In this document: piece by piece, positions 22,162 to 28,963 of the stretch | Layout: each line of letters begins with the position of its first letter | How positions within the stretch are numbered: position 1 is the stretch's first letter | Source: Clostridia bacterium | GTDB taxonomy: Bacteria; Bacillota; Clostridia; Christensenellales; Aristaeellaceae | DNA: 35,009 nucleotides | Direction: 5' to 3' | Assembly: GCA_017550745.1 (NCBI GenBank) | Contig: JAFZOG010000103.1 | Span: forward strand, 1-35,009 | The notes under the pieces: model-generated | Seen by the model: the letters and a program-made list of their open reading frames with translations, nothing else | What the model was told of the DNA's origin: nothing | Databases searched by the model: none | Made by a program: the position numbers and the translations under genes

Positions 22162-23441
22162 ATTTTTTCTCCGAACCGGATCGCCACGGAATTGGCATGG
22201 CCGTTCAGGCCCTCCCGCTTGGCAAAAGATACGACGCTGTCCTTCGCCTTTTTCAGCGCCTCCGTGGAATAGTAAAGGAACTGGGATTTTTTCACAAAAT
22301 CGTCCACCGACAGCGGCGAGGAAAAGCGGGCCGTGCCGCTGGTGGGCAGGGTGTGGTTGGGCCCGGCCCAATAGTCGCCCAGCGCCTCCGGCACGTTGCG
22401 GCCCAGGAAAACGCTGCCGGCGCTTTCGATGCGGGGCAGGAAGGAGAAGGGATCGTCCACACAGATTTCCAGGTGTTCCGGCGCGATGAGATTGGAGATT
22501 TCAATGCCCTGATCCAGGCTGTGGGCCACGATGATCTTGCCGTTATTGTCGATGGAGACCCGGGCGATTTCTTCCCGGGGCAGCTCCTTCAATTGCTTTT
22601 CAACCTCCGCCTGCACCTGCTTCGCCAGCTCCTCGCTGTCTGTCACCAGGATCGCCGAGGACAGTTTATCATGTTCCGCCTGGGAAAGCAAGTCCGCCGC
22701 CACGAAAGCGGGATTGCTCCTGCCGTCGGCAAGCACCAGGATCTCGCTGGGGCCCGCGATCATATCAATGTCCACCACGCCGTACACCCGGCGCTTGGCG
22801 GTGGCGACGAACACGTTGCCGGGGCCGACGATCTTGTCCACATTGGGCACCGACTCCGTGCCGTAGGCCAATGCGGCGATGGCCTGCGCCCCGCCCGCTT
22901 TCACGATCTTCGTCACCCCCGCGATTTTCGCCGCGCAGAGGATGGCGGGATTTACTTTGCCGTCTTTTCCGGGCGGGGTGGCGATGATGATTTCCTTTAC
23001 CCCGGCGATCTTGGGCGGCACCGCATCCATCAGCACAGAAGAGGGATACGCCGCCGTGCCGCCGGGCACATACAGGCCGACGCGCTTTAAGGGGATCACC
23101 CGCTGGCCCATCACCCTGCCGTCCTCTGAGCTTACGATGAAGCTGCTGCGCACCTGGTGTTTATGGAAGGCTTCGATGTTGTCCCGGGCCTGTTTCAGTA
23201 TTTCGATAAACTCCGCGTCGCACGCGGCGAAGGCAGCGGCGATTTCCTCATCGCTGACCAGGACGGATGCAATCTCAGCTTTATCGAATTTGGCCGCGTA
23301 GGCGAGCAGCGCCTTGTCTCCGTCTTTACGCACAGCGGCGATGATTTCATCGACGGCCGCTTCGATTTCGTTGCCCGCCTGGATGGGCGGGGTTTTGAAT
23401 TCCTCCGGCCTGAACTGATCCACAGGCATGATCTTCATCAT
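22158..23441 (-). CDS. hisD: Histidinol dehydrogenase
   Basis: 427 residues. Family landmarks: KRVGLYVPGGTAAYPSSVLM, GAQAIAALAYGTESVPNVDKI, DMIAGPSEILVLAD, the zinc and substrate residues in LLSQAEHDKLSSA, APEHLEI near the C-terminus, and YWAGPNHTLPTSGTARF. It oxidises histidinol to histidine in two NAD-dependent steps, the last reactions of the pathway. Two adjacent ATGs (23441, 23438) start the frame; the first overlaps the hisG stop as ATGA. Confidence 0.97.
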   Translation of the reverse strand: MMKIMPVDQFRPEEFKTPPIQAGNEIEAAVDEIIAAVRKDGDKALLAYAAKFDKAEIASVLVSDEEIAAAFAACDAEFIEILKQARDNIEAFHKHQVRSSFIVSSEDGRVMGQRVIPLKRVGLYVPGGTAAYPSSVLMDAVPPKIAGVKEIIIATPPGKDGKVNPAILCAAKIAGVTKIVKAGGAQAIAALAYGTESVPNVDKIVGPGNVFVATAKRRVYGVVDIDMIAGPSEILVLADGRSNPAFVAADLLSQAEHDKLSSAILVTDSEELAKQVQAEVEKQLKELPREEIARVSIDNNGKIIVAHSLDQGIEISNLIAPEHLEICVDDPFSFLPRIESAGSVFLGRNVPEALGDYWAGPNHTLPTSGTARFSSPLSVDDFVKKSQFLYYSTEALKKAKDSVVSFAKREGLNGHANSVAIRFGEKI

Positions 23442-24061
23442 TGCGGAAGCACCCCCTGCAATTTCTCGGTGATTTGCATAATGATTTCATTCTTGAACAG
23501 ATAGCTGGCGCGGTTGGCGATGAGCCGGGCGCTGATGGGGCACACGGTTTCCAGCACCTTCAAATGGTTCTCCTTCAGCGTGCGGCCCGACTCCACAATG
23601 TCCACGATCACATCGGTGAGGCCCAGGATGGGAGCCAGCTCGATGGAGCCGTTCAGCTTGATGATCTCGATTTCCCGGTTCTTGGAGTTGTAATAGTCCT
23701 TGGCCACGGTAGTAAACTTGGTGGCCACCCGCAGCACGGACTCCCGGTCCTCCACGTAATCCTCCGGCCCGGCCACGCAGATACGGCATTTGCCAATGTT
23801 CAGGTCCAGCAGCTCATACACATCGGGATTGCCGTCCAGCAAAATGTCCTTCCCCACCACGCCGATGTCCGCCGCGCCGTACTCCACGTAAATCGCCACG
23901 TCGGAGGGCTTCACCAGCAGATAGCGAACGCCCTTTTCCGGGCTTTCCAGCACCAGCCGCCGGTCGCCGTCATAGATGCCGCCGCAGTCATAGCCGATCT
24001 GGGAAAACAGGGAAAGCACCTGGTCGCCCAATCTTCCTTTGGGCAGCGCGATGTTAAGCAT
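23438..24061 (-). CDS. hisG: ATP phosphoribosyltransferase, short-form catalytic subunit
   Basis: 207 residues from ATG 24061, with GGAGGTGGGGAAGG directly upstream. NIALPKGRL at the N-terminus, the bilobal periplasmic-binding-protein-like fold with VGKDILLD, and the PRPP loop near the C-terminal third (LTDVIVDIVESGRTLKENHL). It lacks the C-terminal ACT-like regulatory domain of the long form and therefore needs HisZ, which is encoded directly upstream with an 8-nt overlap. It catalyses the first committed step, joining ATP and PRPP to form PR-ATP, and is the usual point of histidine feedback. Confidence 0.97.
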   Translation of the reverse strand: MLNIALPKGRLGDQVLSLFSQIGYDCGGIYDGDRRLVLESPEKGVRYLLVKPSDVAIYVEYGAADIGVVGKDILLDGNPDVYELLDLNIGKCRICVAGPEDYVEDRESVLRVATKFTTVAKDYYNSKNREIEIIKLNGSIELAPILGLTDVIVDIVESGRTLKENHLKVLETVCPISARLIANRASYLFKNEIIMQITEKLQGVLPQ

Positions 24062-25190
24062 CCTTCCCCACCTCCTCCAGGCCCGCGCCTGTGAACCGAT
24101 AGATGTTTTCACAGCGGATACCCTCCGGCACCTGCTTTTCCACCCGCACCCGCAGTCCGCCGCCCTTGGCCCTGAGCGAATCCGCCTGCATCACCAGGGC
24201 GTTTACATCCGCCTGATCATCGTACAGGATCAGCGTGTCCACGTCCGCCCCGCGCTGGGAGCGGAACAGCACATCCAGCTCGTTCATATACACCGCGAAG
24301 CCGATGGCGTCCAGGTTCCGCCCGAACTTCCGCATCAGCCTGCCGTAGTAGCCGCCGGAAAGCAGCGCCCGCGGCACGCCCTCCACATAACCCTGGAAAA
24401 TCAAGCCGTCGTAATAATCGCAGTCGTTCACCAAGGAAAAGTCCAGCGTCATCCGCCTGTTCCATCCCTTTTGTTCCAGCAGCCCATAGACTGTTTCCAG
24501 CTCGTTCAGCGCATCGGTCATGCCATTGGAAATAGCGATGCGCCGGGCAGCGGCCAGCGTTTCGGCAAATTCGCCGCAGAGGGAAGCGGCCTGCATGATC
24601 AATTCGATGGCAAAGGGGGCGGTATTTGTGCCTTCCAGCAGCGTCCGCAATTCATGCAGCCGCTTGCCATGGATACAGGAGAACAGCTCCCTGCGCATCC
24701 CTTCCTCAATGCTCAGCCCGTCCAGCAGCGCCACCCAGAACCCGATGTGGCTGACCTGCATCCAATGGCTGCCGCTGATCGCCGCCAGGGTTTCCTGGGC
24801 CAGGCAAAGCACCTCATAGTAGGAAAGCGCGTCCAGCCTTCCGATGGATTCCAGGCCCAGCTGGTTCACTTCCTTGTAGCCCCCGCTCTGCTTTTCCAGC
24901 CAGTACACGTTTTCCTGGTAATACACCTTTTCGCTGGAATGGGCATTGGCCCGGGTATTCTTGGCGATGGACAGCGTCACGTCAGGCTTTAAGGCCATCA
25001 GCTTTCCGTCCAGATCATGGAATGTGATGATATTGGGATTCTTGAGGAAATTCTTGTTTTCCATATACAGCTCATATTCCTCAAACTTTCCCATCCGGTA
25101 TTTTCGAAAGCCGTACTGCTCGTACAGCGCCCGAAGGGCCAGCGCGATTTGCTCTTCCCTGCGCAGCGCCTGGGTCACATCCTGTTCCAT
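24054..25190 (-). CDS. hisZ: ATP phosphoribosyltransferase regulatory subunit
   Basis: 378 residues from ATG 25190, which has AGGAGGA 6 nt upstream; an earlier in-frame ATG at 25232 lies in the -10 region and would precede the transcript start. It is a paralogue of the HisRS catalytic core, lacking the anticodon-binding and tRNA-charging features: LMALKPDVTLSIAK corresponds to motif 2 surroundings, and GGYYGRLMRKFGRNLDAIGFAVY to the motif 3 region. It forms the hetero-octamer with the short HisG and makes it sensitive to histidine. It is the first gene of the operon, 36 nt or so after the predicted start of transcription. Confidence 0.95.
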   Translation of the reverse strand: MEQDVTQALRREEQIALALRALYEQYGFRKYRMGKFEEYELYMENKNFLKNPNIITFHDLDGKLMALKPDVTLSIAKNTRANAHSSEKVYYQENVYWLEKQSGGYKEVNQLGLESIGRLDALSYYEVLCLAQETLAAISGSHWMQVSHIGFWVALLDGLSIEEGMRRELFSCIHGKRLHELRTLLEGTNTAPFAIELIMQAASLCGEFAETLAAARRIAISNGMTDALNELETVYGLLEQKGWNRRMTLDFSLVNDCDYYDGLIFQGYVEGVPRALLSGGYYGRLMRKFGRNLDAIGFAVYMNELDVLFRSQRGADVDTLILYDDQADVNALVMQADSLRAKGGGLRVRVEKQVPEGIRCENIYRFTGAGLEEVGKDA

Positions 25191-25232
25191 AGGTTCCTCC
25201 TGTGCTCCGTCCAATGGTTTTTTACGCAGCAT

Positions 25233-25261
25233 AGTATACCATCACTTTATCGCTCTGTCAA
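25233..25261 (-). promoter_or_regulatory. Promoter of the histidine operon
   Basis: On the - strand TTGACA (25261-25256, perfect), a 17-nt spacer and TATACT (25238-25233, five of six). The leader to hisZ is only about 36 nt, too short for a T-box, a histidine leader peptide or any other attenuator. Control must therefore act at initiation. Confidence 0.85.
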
Positions 25262-25272
25262 GCTAAAGTGAT
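25241..25272. promoter_or_regulatory. Inverted-repeat operator over the his promoter
   Basis: ATCACTTTA (25241-25249) and TAAAGTGAT (25264-25272) are perfect inverted repeats 14 bp apart. One arm lies in the spacer of the promoter and the other directly upstream of the -35, so a dimeric repressor bound here would cover the -35 box. The regulator is not encoded in the window. A TrpR-superfamily HisR/YerC-type repressor, known for histidine genes in Gram-positive bacteria, is a candidate, but I cannot confirm that its motif matches. Confidence 0.75.
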
Positions 25273-25309
25273 AGCATGATAAAATATTTTTCTTTTTTCT
25301 TGAAGCACG

Positions 25310-25341
25310 AAAAAAAGGGGGGAGATGAGCACCCCTCCCCC
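25310..25341 (-). terminator. Terminator of the SH3-protein transcript
   Basis: On the - strand GGGGGAG (25341-25335) pairs with CTCCCCC (25324-25318), and after one more C a run of seven T follows. It lies 7 nt behind the stop at 25348 and separates this unit from the his promoter. Confidence 0.85.
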
Positions 25342-25347
25342 GAGTTA

Positions 25348-26514
25348 TTACAGATCCGCCGATTTCATATAGCCCTCTGTTCCCGCGAAACGCACCCTGC
25401 ACCATGCGCCGCCGGGGGTAAGGACGGTCACCTCCGCGTCCATCGGCACCGGAATGCCTGTCTTCCCGGCAAGCCCGTCTGGAAAAATGACATACAGGGA
25501 AGCATCCTCCCCCGACACTTTTCTGACCGACAGGCCCGGGTTTTGAGAAACGTCAAGGCAATCCGTGCGGCAATATCCCACCGCATTGGTTTCACTGTCG
25601 TATACCTTCGTCCAATCCTCGCCCGCGGCGATGATTTTCAATTTATTCTCGCGGCACCGGCCGATCACCCGTGCTTTTTCAGAAGGCTGCAGCCGGATGT
25701 TCACCGCTTCCGGGTTCGCTGCATTTGCTGTCGGAAGGCCGTCATACGCCGTTTCCGTCTCATTCTCCATCCTTACAAACTGCCCCAGCACATAGCCCAC
25801 CTGGCCGTTTGCCACAACTTTCCAAAACGAACCAACCGCTGAGGACTGCACCAGCACGCCCGCCTGACTGCCGCTGGGGAATGACCCGATCACCTTGGAG
25901 CCGAGGAAAAACGGACGGTTGCGCATGAGGATCTTCCCGTTGTCCGGTGCTTGCAGCACTGCCATTTTCGCGCCCAGCGCCTGGGTGACCTTCACCGTTT
26001 CACAGCGGAGATAGCCCCGGTCCCCCTCTGCTTCCACCTCGTACCAGCCGTCCACAGACGCGGAAACCAGGCTGAACGGGACGCCGTTTTCCAGGGTCTT
26101 CACCGCCTGGGCCTGATACGCCGGAAAGGAATGGAGGATGGTTTTGGCGCCGGCCTGGGGATTGTTGATCACGCCTTCGCCGGGCACGCCGGTTTCATGA
26201 TTGGAGACCAGGTAGTTTTTCGCCATATAGCCGTACTGGTTGATCTGGGGAATATAGGCGTAGACCCACAGATCCTGTTCTCCCAGGATGCCGACCCATT
26301 CGCCCTGCAAAGCTGCGCCGACCCAATTGTTTTCCGGCCCGGGCCCAACACGCATGTTCAGCCTGTCCGTCCCCTCCACGACCGCATAATCATAGATCAT
26401 GGTATACGTGGCCGTTGCTTCCCCGCCCGTTTGTTCCGCCCGGCAGGCTGCTGTTCCCGCCGCCAGGCAAAGGGCGCACAGCAGCACAGTGAAACACCGA
26501 AACACCCGCTTCAT
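25348..26514 (-). CDS. Exported protein made of tandem SH3b-like modules
   Basis: 388 residues from ATG 26514, which has AAAGGAGA 8 nt upstream; an in-frame ATG at 26544 has no site. A signal peptide (MKRVFRCFTVLLCALCLAAG...) comes first. At least four SH3b-like modules follow, recognised by LNMRVGPGPENNWVGAAL, the segment from ILHSFPAYQAQAVKTLENG, ILMRNRPFFLGSKVIGSFPSG and VNIRLQPSEKARVIGRC, each ending in a GY-type strand (YGYMAKNYL, RGYLRCETV, VGYVLGQFV, VGYCRTDCL). A final degenerate module ends GYMKSADL. No catalytic domain is present, so it is probably a wall-binding or scaffolding protein. It is the last gene of a unit with hemW (55-nt gap) and is the second SH3b protein of the window, but from a different subgroup. 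Confidence 0.85.
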   Translation of the reverse strand: MKRVFRCFTVLLCALCLAAGTAACRAEQTGGEATATYTMIYDYAVVEGTDRLNMRVGPGPENNWVGAALQGEWVGILGEQDLWVYAYIPQINQYGYMAKNYLVSNHETGVPGEGVINNPQAGAKTILHSFPAYQAQAVKTLENGVPFSLVSASVDGWYEVEAEGDRGYLRCETVKVTQALGAKMAVLQAPDNGKILMRNRPFFLGSKVIGSFPSGSQAGVLVQSSAVGSFWKVVANGQVGYVLGQFVRMENETETAYDGLPTANAANPEAVNIRLQPSEKARVIGRCRENKLKIIAAGEDWTKVYDSETNAVGYCRTDCLDVSQNPGLSVRKVSGEDASLYVIFPDGLAGKTGIPVPMDAEVTVLTPGGAWCRVRFAGTEGYMKSADL

Positions 26515-26569
26515 GTCCGTCTCTCCTTTTGTAAACATATCCATGCACAGGAACCCTTTGTCCTGTTGA

Positions 26570-27682
26570 TTACAGCAATTCCACCAGCACGCTGTTCTGT
26601 ACGTCCATTCCCCGCCGCGTCAGCCGCAGGCAGCCGTCCTTCCATTCGATCAGCCCTTGCCGAAGCGGCCGCTCCAGCTGCCTGCCATATGCCTCGCCGA
26701 TCGTGACGCCGTGCGCCGCCAAAAAATCCCGGCCCGAAATCCCTTTCGTCATCCTAAGTCCCAGCATCATGCTCTCAAACCGCGCTTCCTCCGGAGAAAT
26801 CACCGTTTCCTCCGCCGGTTTTCCAGCCAGGTAATCGGTCAGCAGCGGCGGGTTCCGATAGCGTATATTGTCCAGGAATCCGCACGCGGCGCTGCCCAGC
26901 CCGATATATTCCTTCCGCTTCCAGCAGTCCATATTATGCCTGCACGCGAAGCCGGGCAGGGAAAAATTGCTGATCTCATATTGCTCAAAGCCGCGGCGGA
27001 ACAGTGTTTCCCGGCAGCATTCGTACATTTCCCGTTCCGTGTCCTCATCCGGCAGGATCCATTCGCCGCGTTCGACCCTGCGGAACATCTCCGTTTCCTC
27101 CTCCACGATCAGGCCGTAGCATGAAAGGTGGGCGGGCGACAGCGCCAGCGCTTCGTCCAGCGTCTGCCGAAGATCCTCCAGCGTCTGCGTGGGCAGGCCA
27201 AGCATCAGATCCAGGTTGATGTTTTCAAACCCCGCACGCTTCGCCATGTCCACGCTTTCCCGCACCTGAGCCCACGTATGGATCCGCCCCAGCAGCGAAA
27301 GCAGACGGGGCTGCGCCGCCTGCGCGCCAAAGGAAAGGCGGTTGACGCCCCGCTTCCGCAGGACAGCCAGAAACTCCTCCGTCACCGTGCCGGGATTGCA
27401 TTCGCACGAGCATTCGGCGCCGGGCAAAAAAGAAAAGCGCTGCCGGATGCCCGAAAGCAGCCTGTCCATAAGCGCGGGAGGCAGCACAGAGGGCGTGCCG
27501 CCGCCAATGAACAGGGTGGAGATCACAGCCTCTATGCCGCTTCGCTTCTCCGCCTCCCGAAGCACCGCGTCCACATACGCTTCCTCGTCCTGTTCCCTTC
27601 CCGCGAAAGAAGCAAAATCGCAGTAAACGCATTTTTTCACACAAAAAGGGACGTGGACATACAACCCGACCTCTTTTTTCAT
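26570..27682 (-). CDS. hemW: Radical SAM heme chaperone HemW
   Basis: 370 residues. The radical SAM cluster motif CxxxCxxC is at Cys14, Cys18 and Cys21 (VPFCVKKCVYCDF), followed by FIGGGTPS, ECNPGTV, RLSFGAQ and GLPTQTLED, all hallmarks of HemN-like enzymes. Here the fourth residue after the cluster is Asp-Phe (CDF), as in HemW, whereas true HemN has an extra downstream cysteine pattern. HemW binds heme and passes it to membrane targets rather than acting as coproporphyrinogen oxidase. SFGAQ and the SNFSLPGFACRHN region are standard. ATG 27682 overlaps the stop of the upstream membrane-protein gene (ATGA), so the two are translationally coupled. Confidence 0.92.
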   Translation of the reverse strand: MKKEVGLYVHVPFCVKKCVYCDFASFAGREQDEEAYVDAVLREAEKRSGIEAVISTLFIGGGTPSVLPPALMDRLLSGIRQRFSFLPGAECSCECNPGTVTEEFLAVLRKRGVNRLSFGAQAAQPRLLSLLGRIHTWAQVRESVDMAKRAGFENINLDLMLGLPTQTLEDLRQTLDEALALSPAHLSCYGLIVEEETEMFRRVERGEWILPDEDTEREMYECCRETLFRRGFEQYEISNFSLPGFACRHNMDCWKRKEYIGLGSAACGFLDNIRYRNPPLLTDYLAGKPAEETVISPEEARFESMMLGLRMTKGISGRDFLAAHGVTIGEAYGRQLERPLRQGLIEWKDGCLRLTRRGMDVQNSVLVELL

Positions 27683-28791
27683 ATCAGCGAAACGGCGTAT
27701 ACTTCATTCATGCAGGCCAGCAGCGCGACGCCGTTTTTCAGGATGCCCAGGAAGCCTGTCACCGTCTGGCCGTTGAGCAGGGAAGAAATGCTGATGGGCG
27801 TAAAACGGCGGCTGCCCAGGTCGGCGCGATAAATCATATCCTCCCCGAACGCATAGATCCGCTTGTTGTACAGCCCCGCGCCGACGCATTCACCGGGCAG
27901 CGCGTAGCGGCGGTCCGTCTTCCCCCAGATCAGGCGAAGCTGGTTGATGCGGCCCATGTAATCGTTGGTGCTGGCCGGGCTGAACAGCAGCATGGCTTCC
28001 GAGCCGCTGACAGCGGAATCCACAAGCTGCCAGCCGTATACCAGCACGGTGCCGCTTTCATCCTGCGTGCCGCGGTAATCGTATTGCCGCAGCTGGCGGG
28101 TGCTGATGGCGTTCAGCTTCGTGCCGGCGTATACCACCCTGTACACCAGGTTTTCACCCAGGGAAATTCCGCCCGAATTGCTGACATGTACGCGGAAGGT
28201 ATGCAGCCGCGTATCCGGCACGCTGCCGTACACGTCCATGGACGTCGTCCACAGGTATTCGCCGTCGCTGAAAAAGTCCATATCCAGAATGATCGTGTCC
28301 ACATAAGCGGAGCTTTCCTGGTCCACCGTGGTGCCCTGCATGTCCTTGACAACCAGGGTGGGGCTGGTGTCGCTTCCCATGACCACAGCCACATATTTTG
28401 CGCCCACCCGGGCGAACTGGATGGCGTTGGGCAGGTTTTCGTTATAGGTGGTCTTGCCGTCCTTGTCCACGATATGCAGCTGGGTACCCACCCAGGCCGC
28501 CACCACGCTGTCGCTGCACGTAAAGGAAGCGTTCTCCCCCAAGGGATAGCTCCACTTTTCGTACCCGTTGGAGCGCAGGCAATAAAGCGTGACCCCGTCG
28601 TAATAAAGAATATCATTGCCAAACGGCGTCACATCCTGGGAGGCGACGCAGCGCAGCCGAACCGCCGACACATTTTTCTTGCTCCCCCCGAATACGCCTG
28701 CCACCGCCAGCCCGATCAGCGTGACCAGCAAAACCAGCGCGGCAAAAATGAAAATGCGCTTTTTGTTATCCATTTTTTGGGAAAACTGCAT
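27679..28791 (-). CDS. DUF5711-like membrane-anchored protein
   Basis: 370 residues. I start at ATG 28791, with GGAGG 11 nt upstream; a TTG at 28815 is possible but has no site. After a short cytoplasmic part (MQFSQKMDNKKR) comes one membrane helix (about residues 7-33, FIFAALVLLVTLIGLAVAGVFG). The remainder is external and repetitive in strand pattern (DILYYDGVTLYCLRSNGYEKWSYPLG, VVAAWVGTQLHIVDKDG, IYAFGEDMIYRADLG), consistent with a beta-propeller. This matches the DUF5711 family seen in Clostridia, but I recall it only by layout. Function unknown. The gene is first in a unit with hemW and has its own strong promoter. Confidence 0.72.
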   Translation of the reverse strand: MQFSQKMDNKKRIFIFAALVLLVTLIGLAVAGVFGGSKKNVSAVRLRCVASQDVTPFGNDILYYDGVTLYCLRSNGYEKWSYPLGENASFTCSDSVVAAWVGTQLHIVDKDGKTTYNENLPNAIQFARVGAKYVAVVMGSDTSPTLVVKDMQGTTVDQESSAYVDTIILDMDFFSDGEYLWTTSMDVYGSVPDTRLHTFRVHVSNSGGISLGENLVYRVVYAGTKLNAISTRQLRQYDYRGTQDESGTVLVYGWQLVDSAVSGSEAMLLFSPASTNDYMGRINQLRLIWGKTDRRYALPGECVGAGLYNKRIYAFGEDMIYRADLGSRRFTPISISSLLNGQTVTGFLGILKNGVALLACMNEVYAVSLI

Positions 28792-28874
28792 GTATTTCTC
28801 TGCCTCCGACAGCAATCAAAATCCATTGACCGTTCAAGCGGCCCGCTTTGAACCAAGCGGAAAAAAACACTCTG

Positions 28875-28903
28875 TATTATACTATGGTTTTTCCCATCCG
28901 TCA
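28875..28903 (-). promoter_or_regulatory. Promoter of the DUF5711-like gene and hemW
   Basis: On the - strand TTGACG (28903-28898, five of six), a 17-nt spacer and TATAAT (28880-28875, perfect). The leader to the chosen start is about 78 nt. Confidence 0.85.
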
Positions 28904-28930
28904 AACGGTGCTTTTTCTGCGGGCGCGGCG

Positions 28931-28954
28931 GAAAAGCAGGATGCGGGCGCATCC
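28931..28954 (-). terminator. Weak terminator after the MMPL transporter
   Basis: On the - strand GGATGC pairs with GCATCC (6 bp, GCCC loop, 28954-28939) and is followed by TGCTTTTC. It lies 9 nt after the transporter stop. The T-run is short, so read-through is possible. Confidence 0.5.
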
Positions 28955-28963
28955 GAAGGCCGG

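Noticed and set aside
25191-25232. T-box or histidine leader peptide ahead of hisZ
   Set aside because: The distance from the predicted start of transcription to hisZ is about 36 nt, too short for either.
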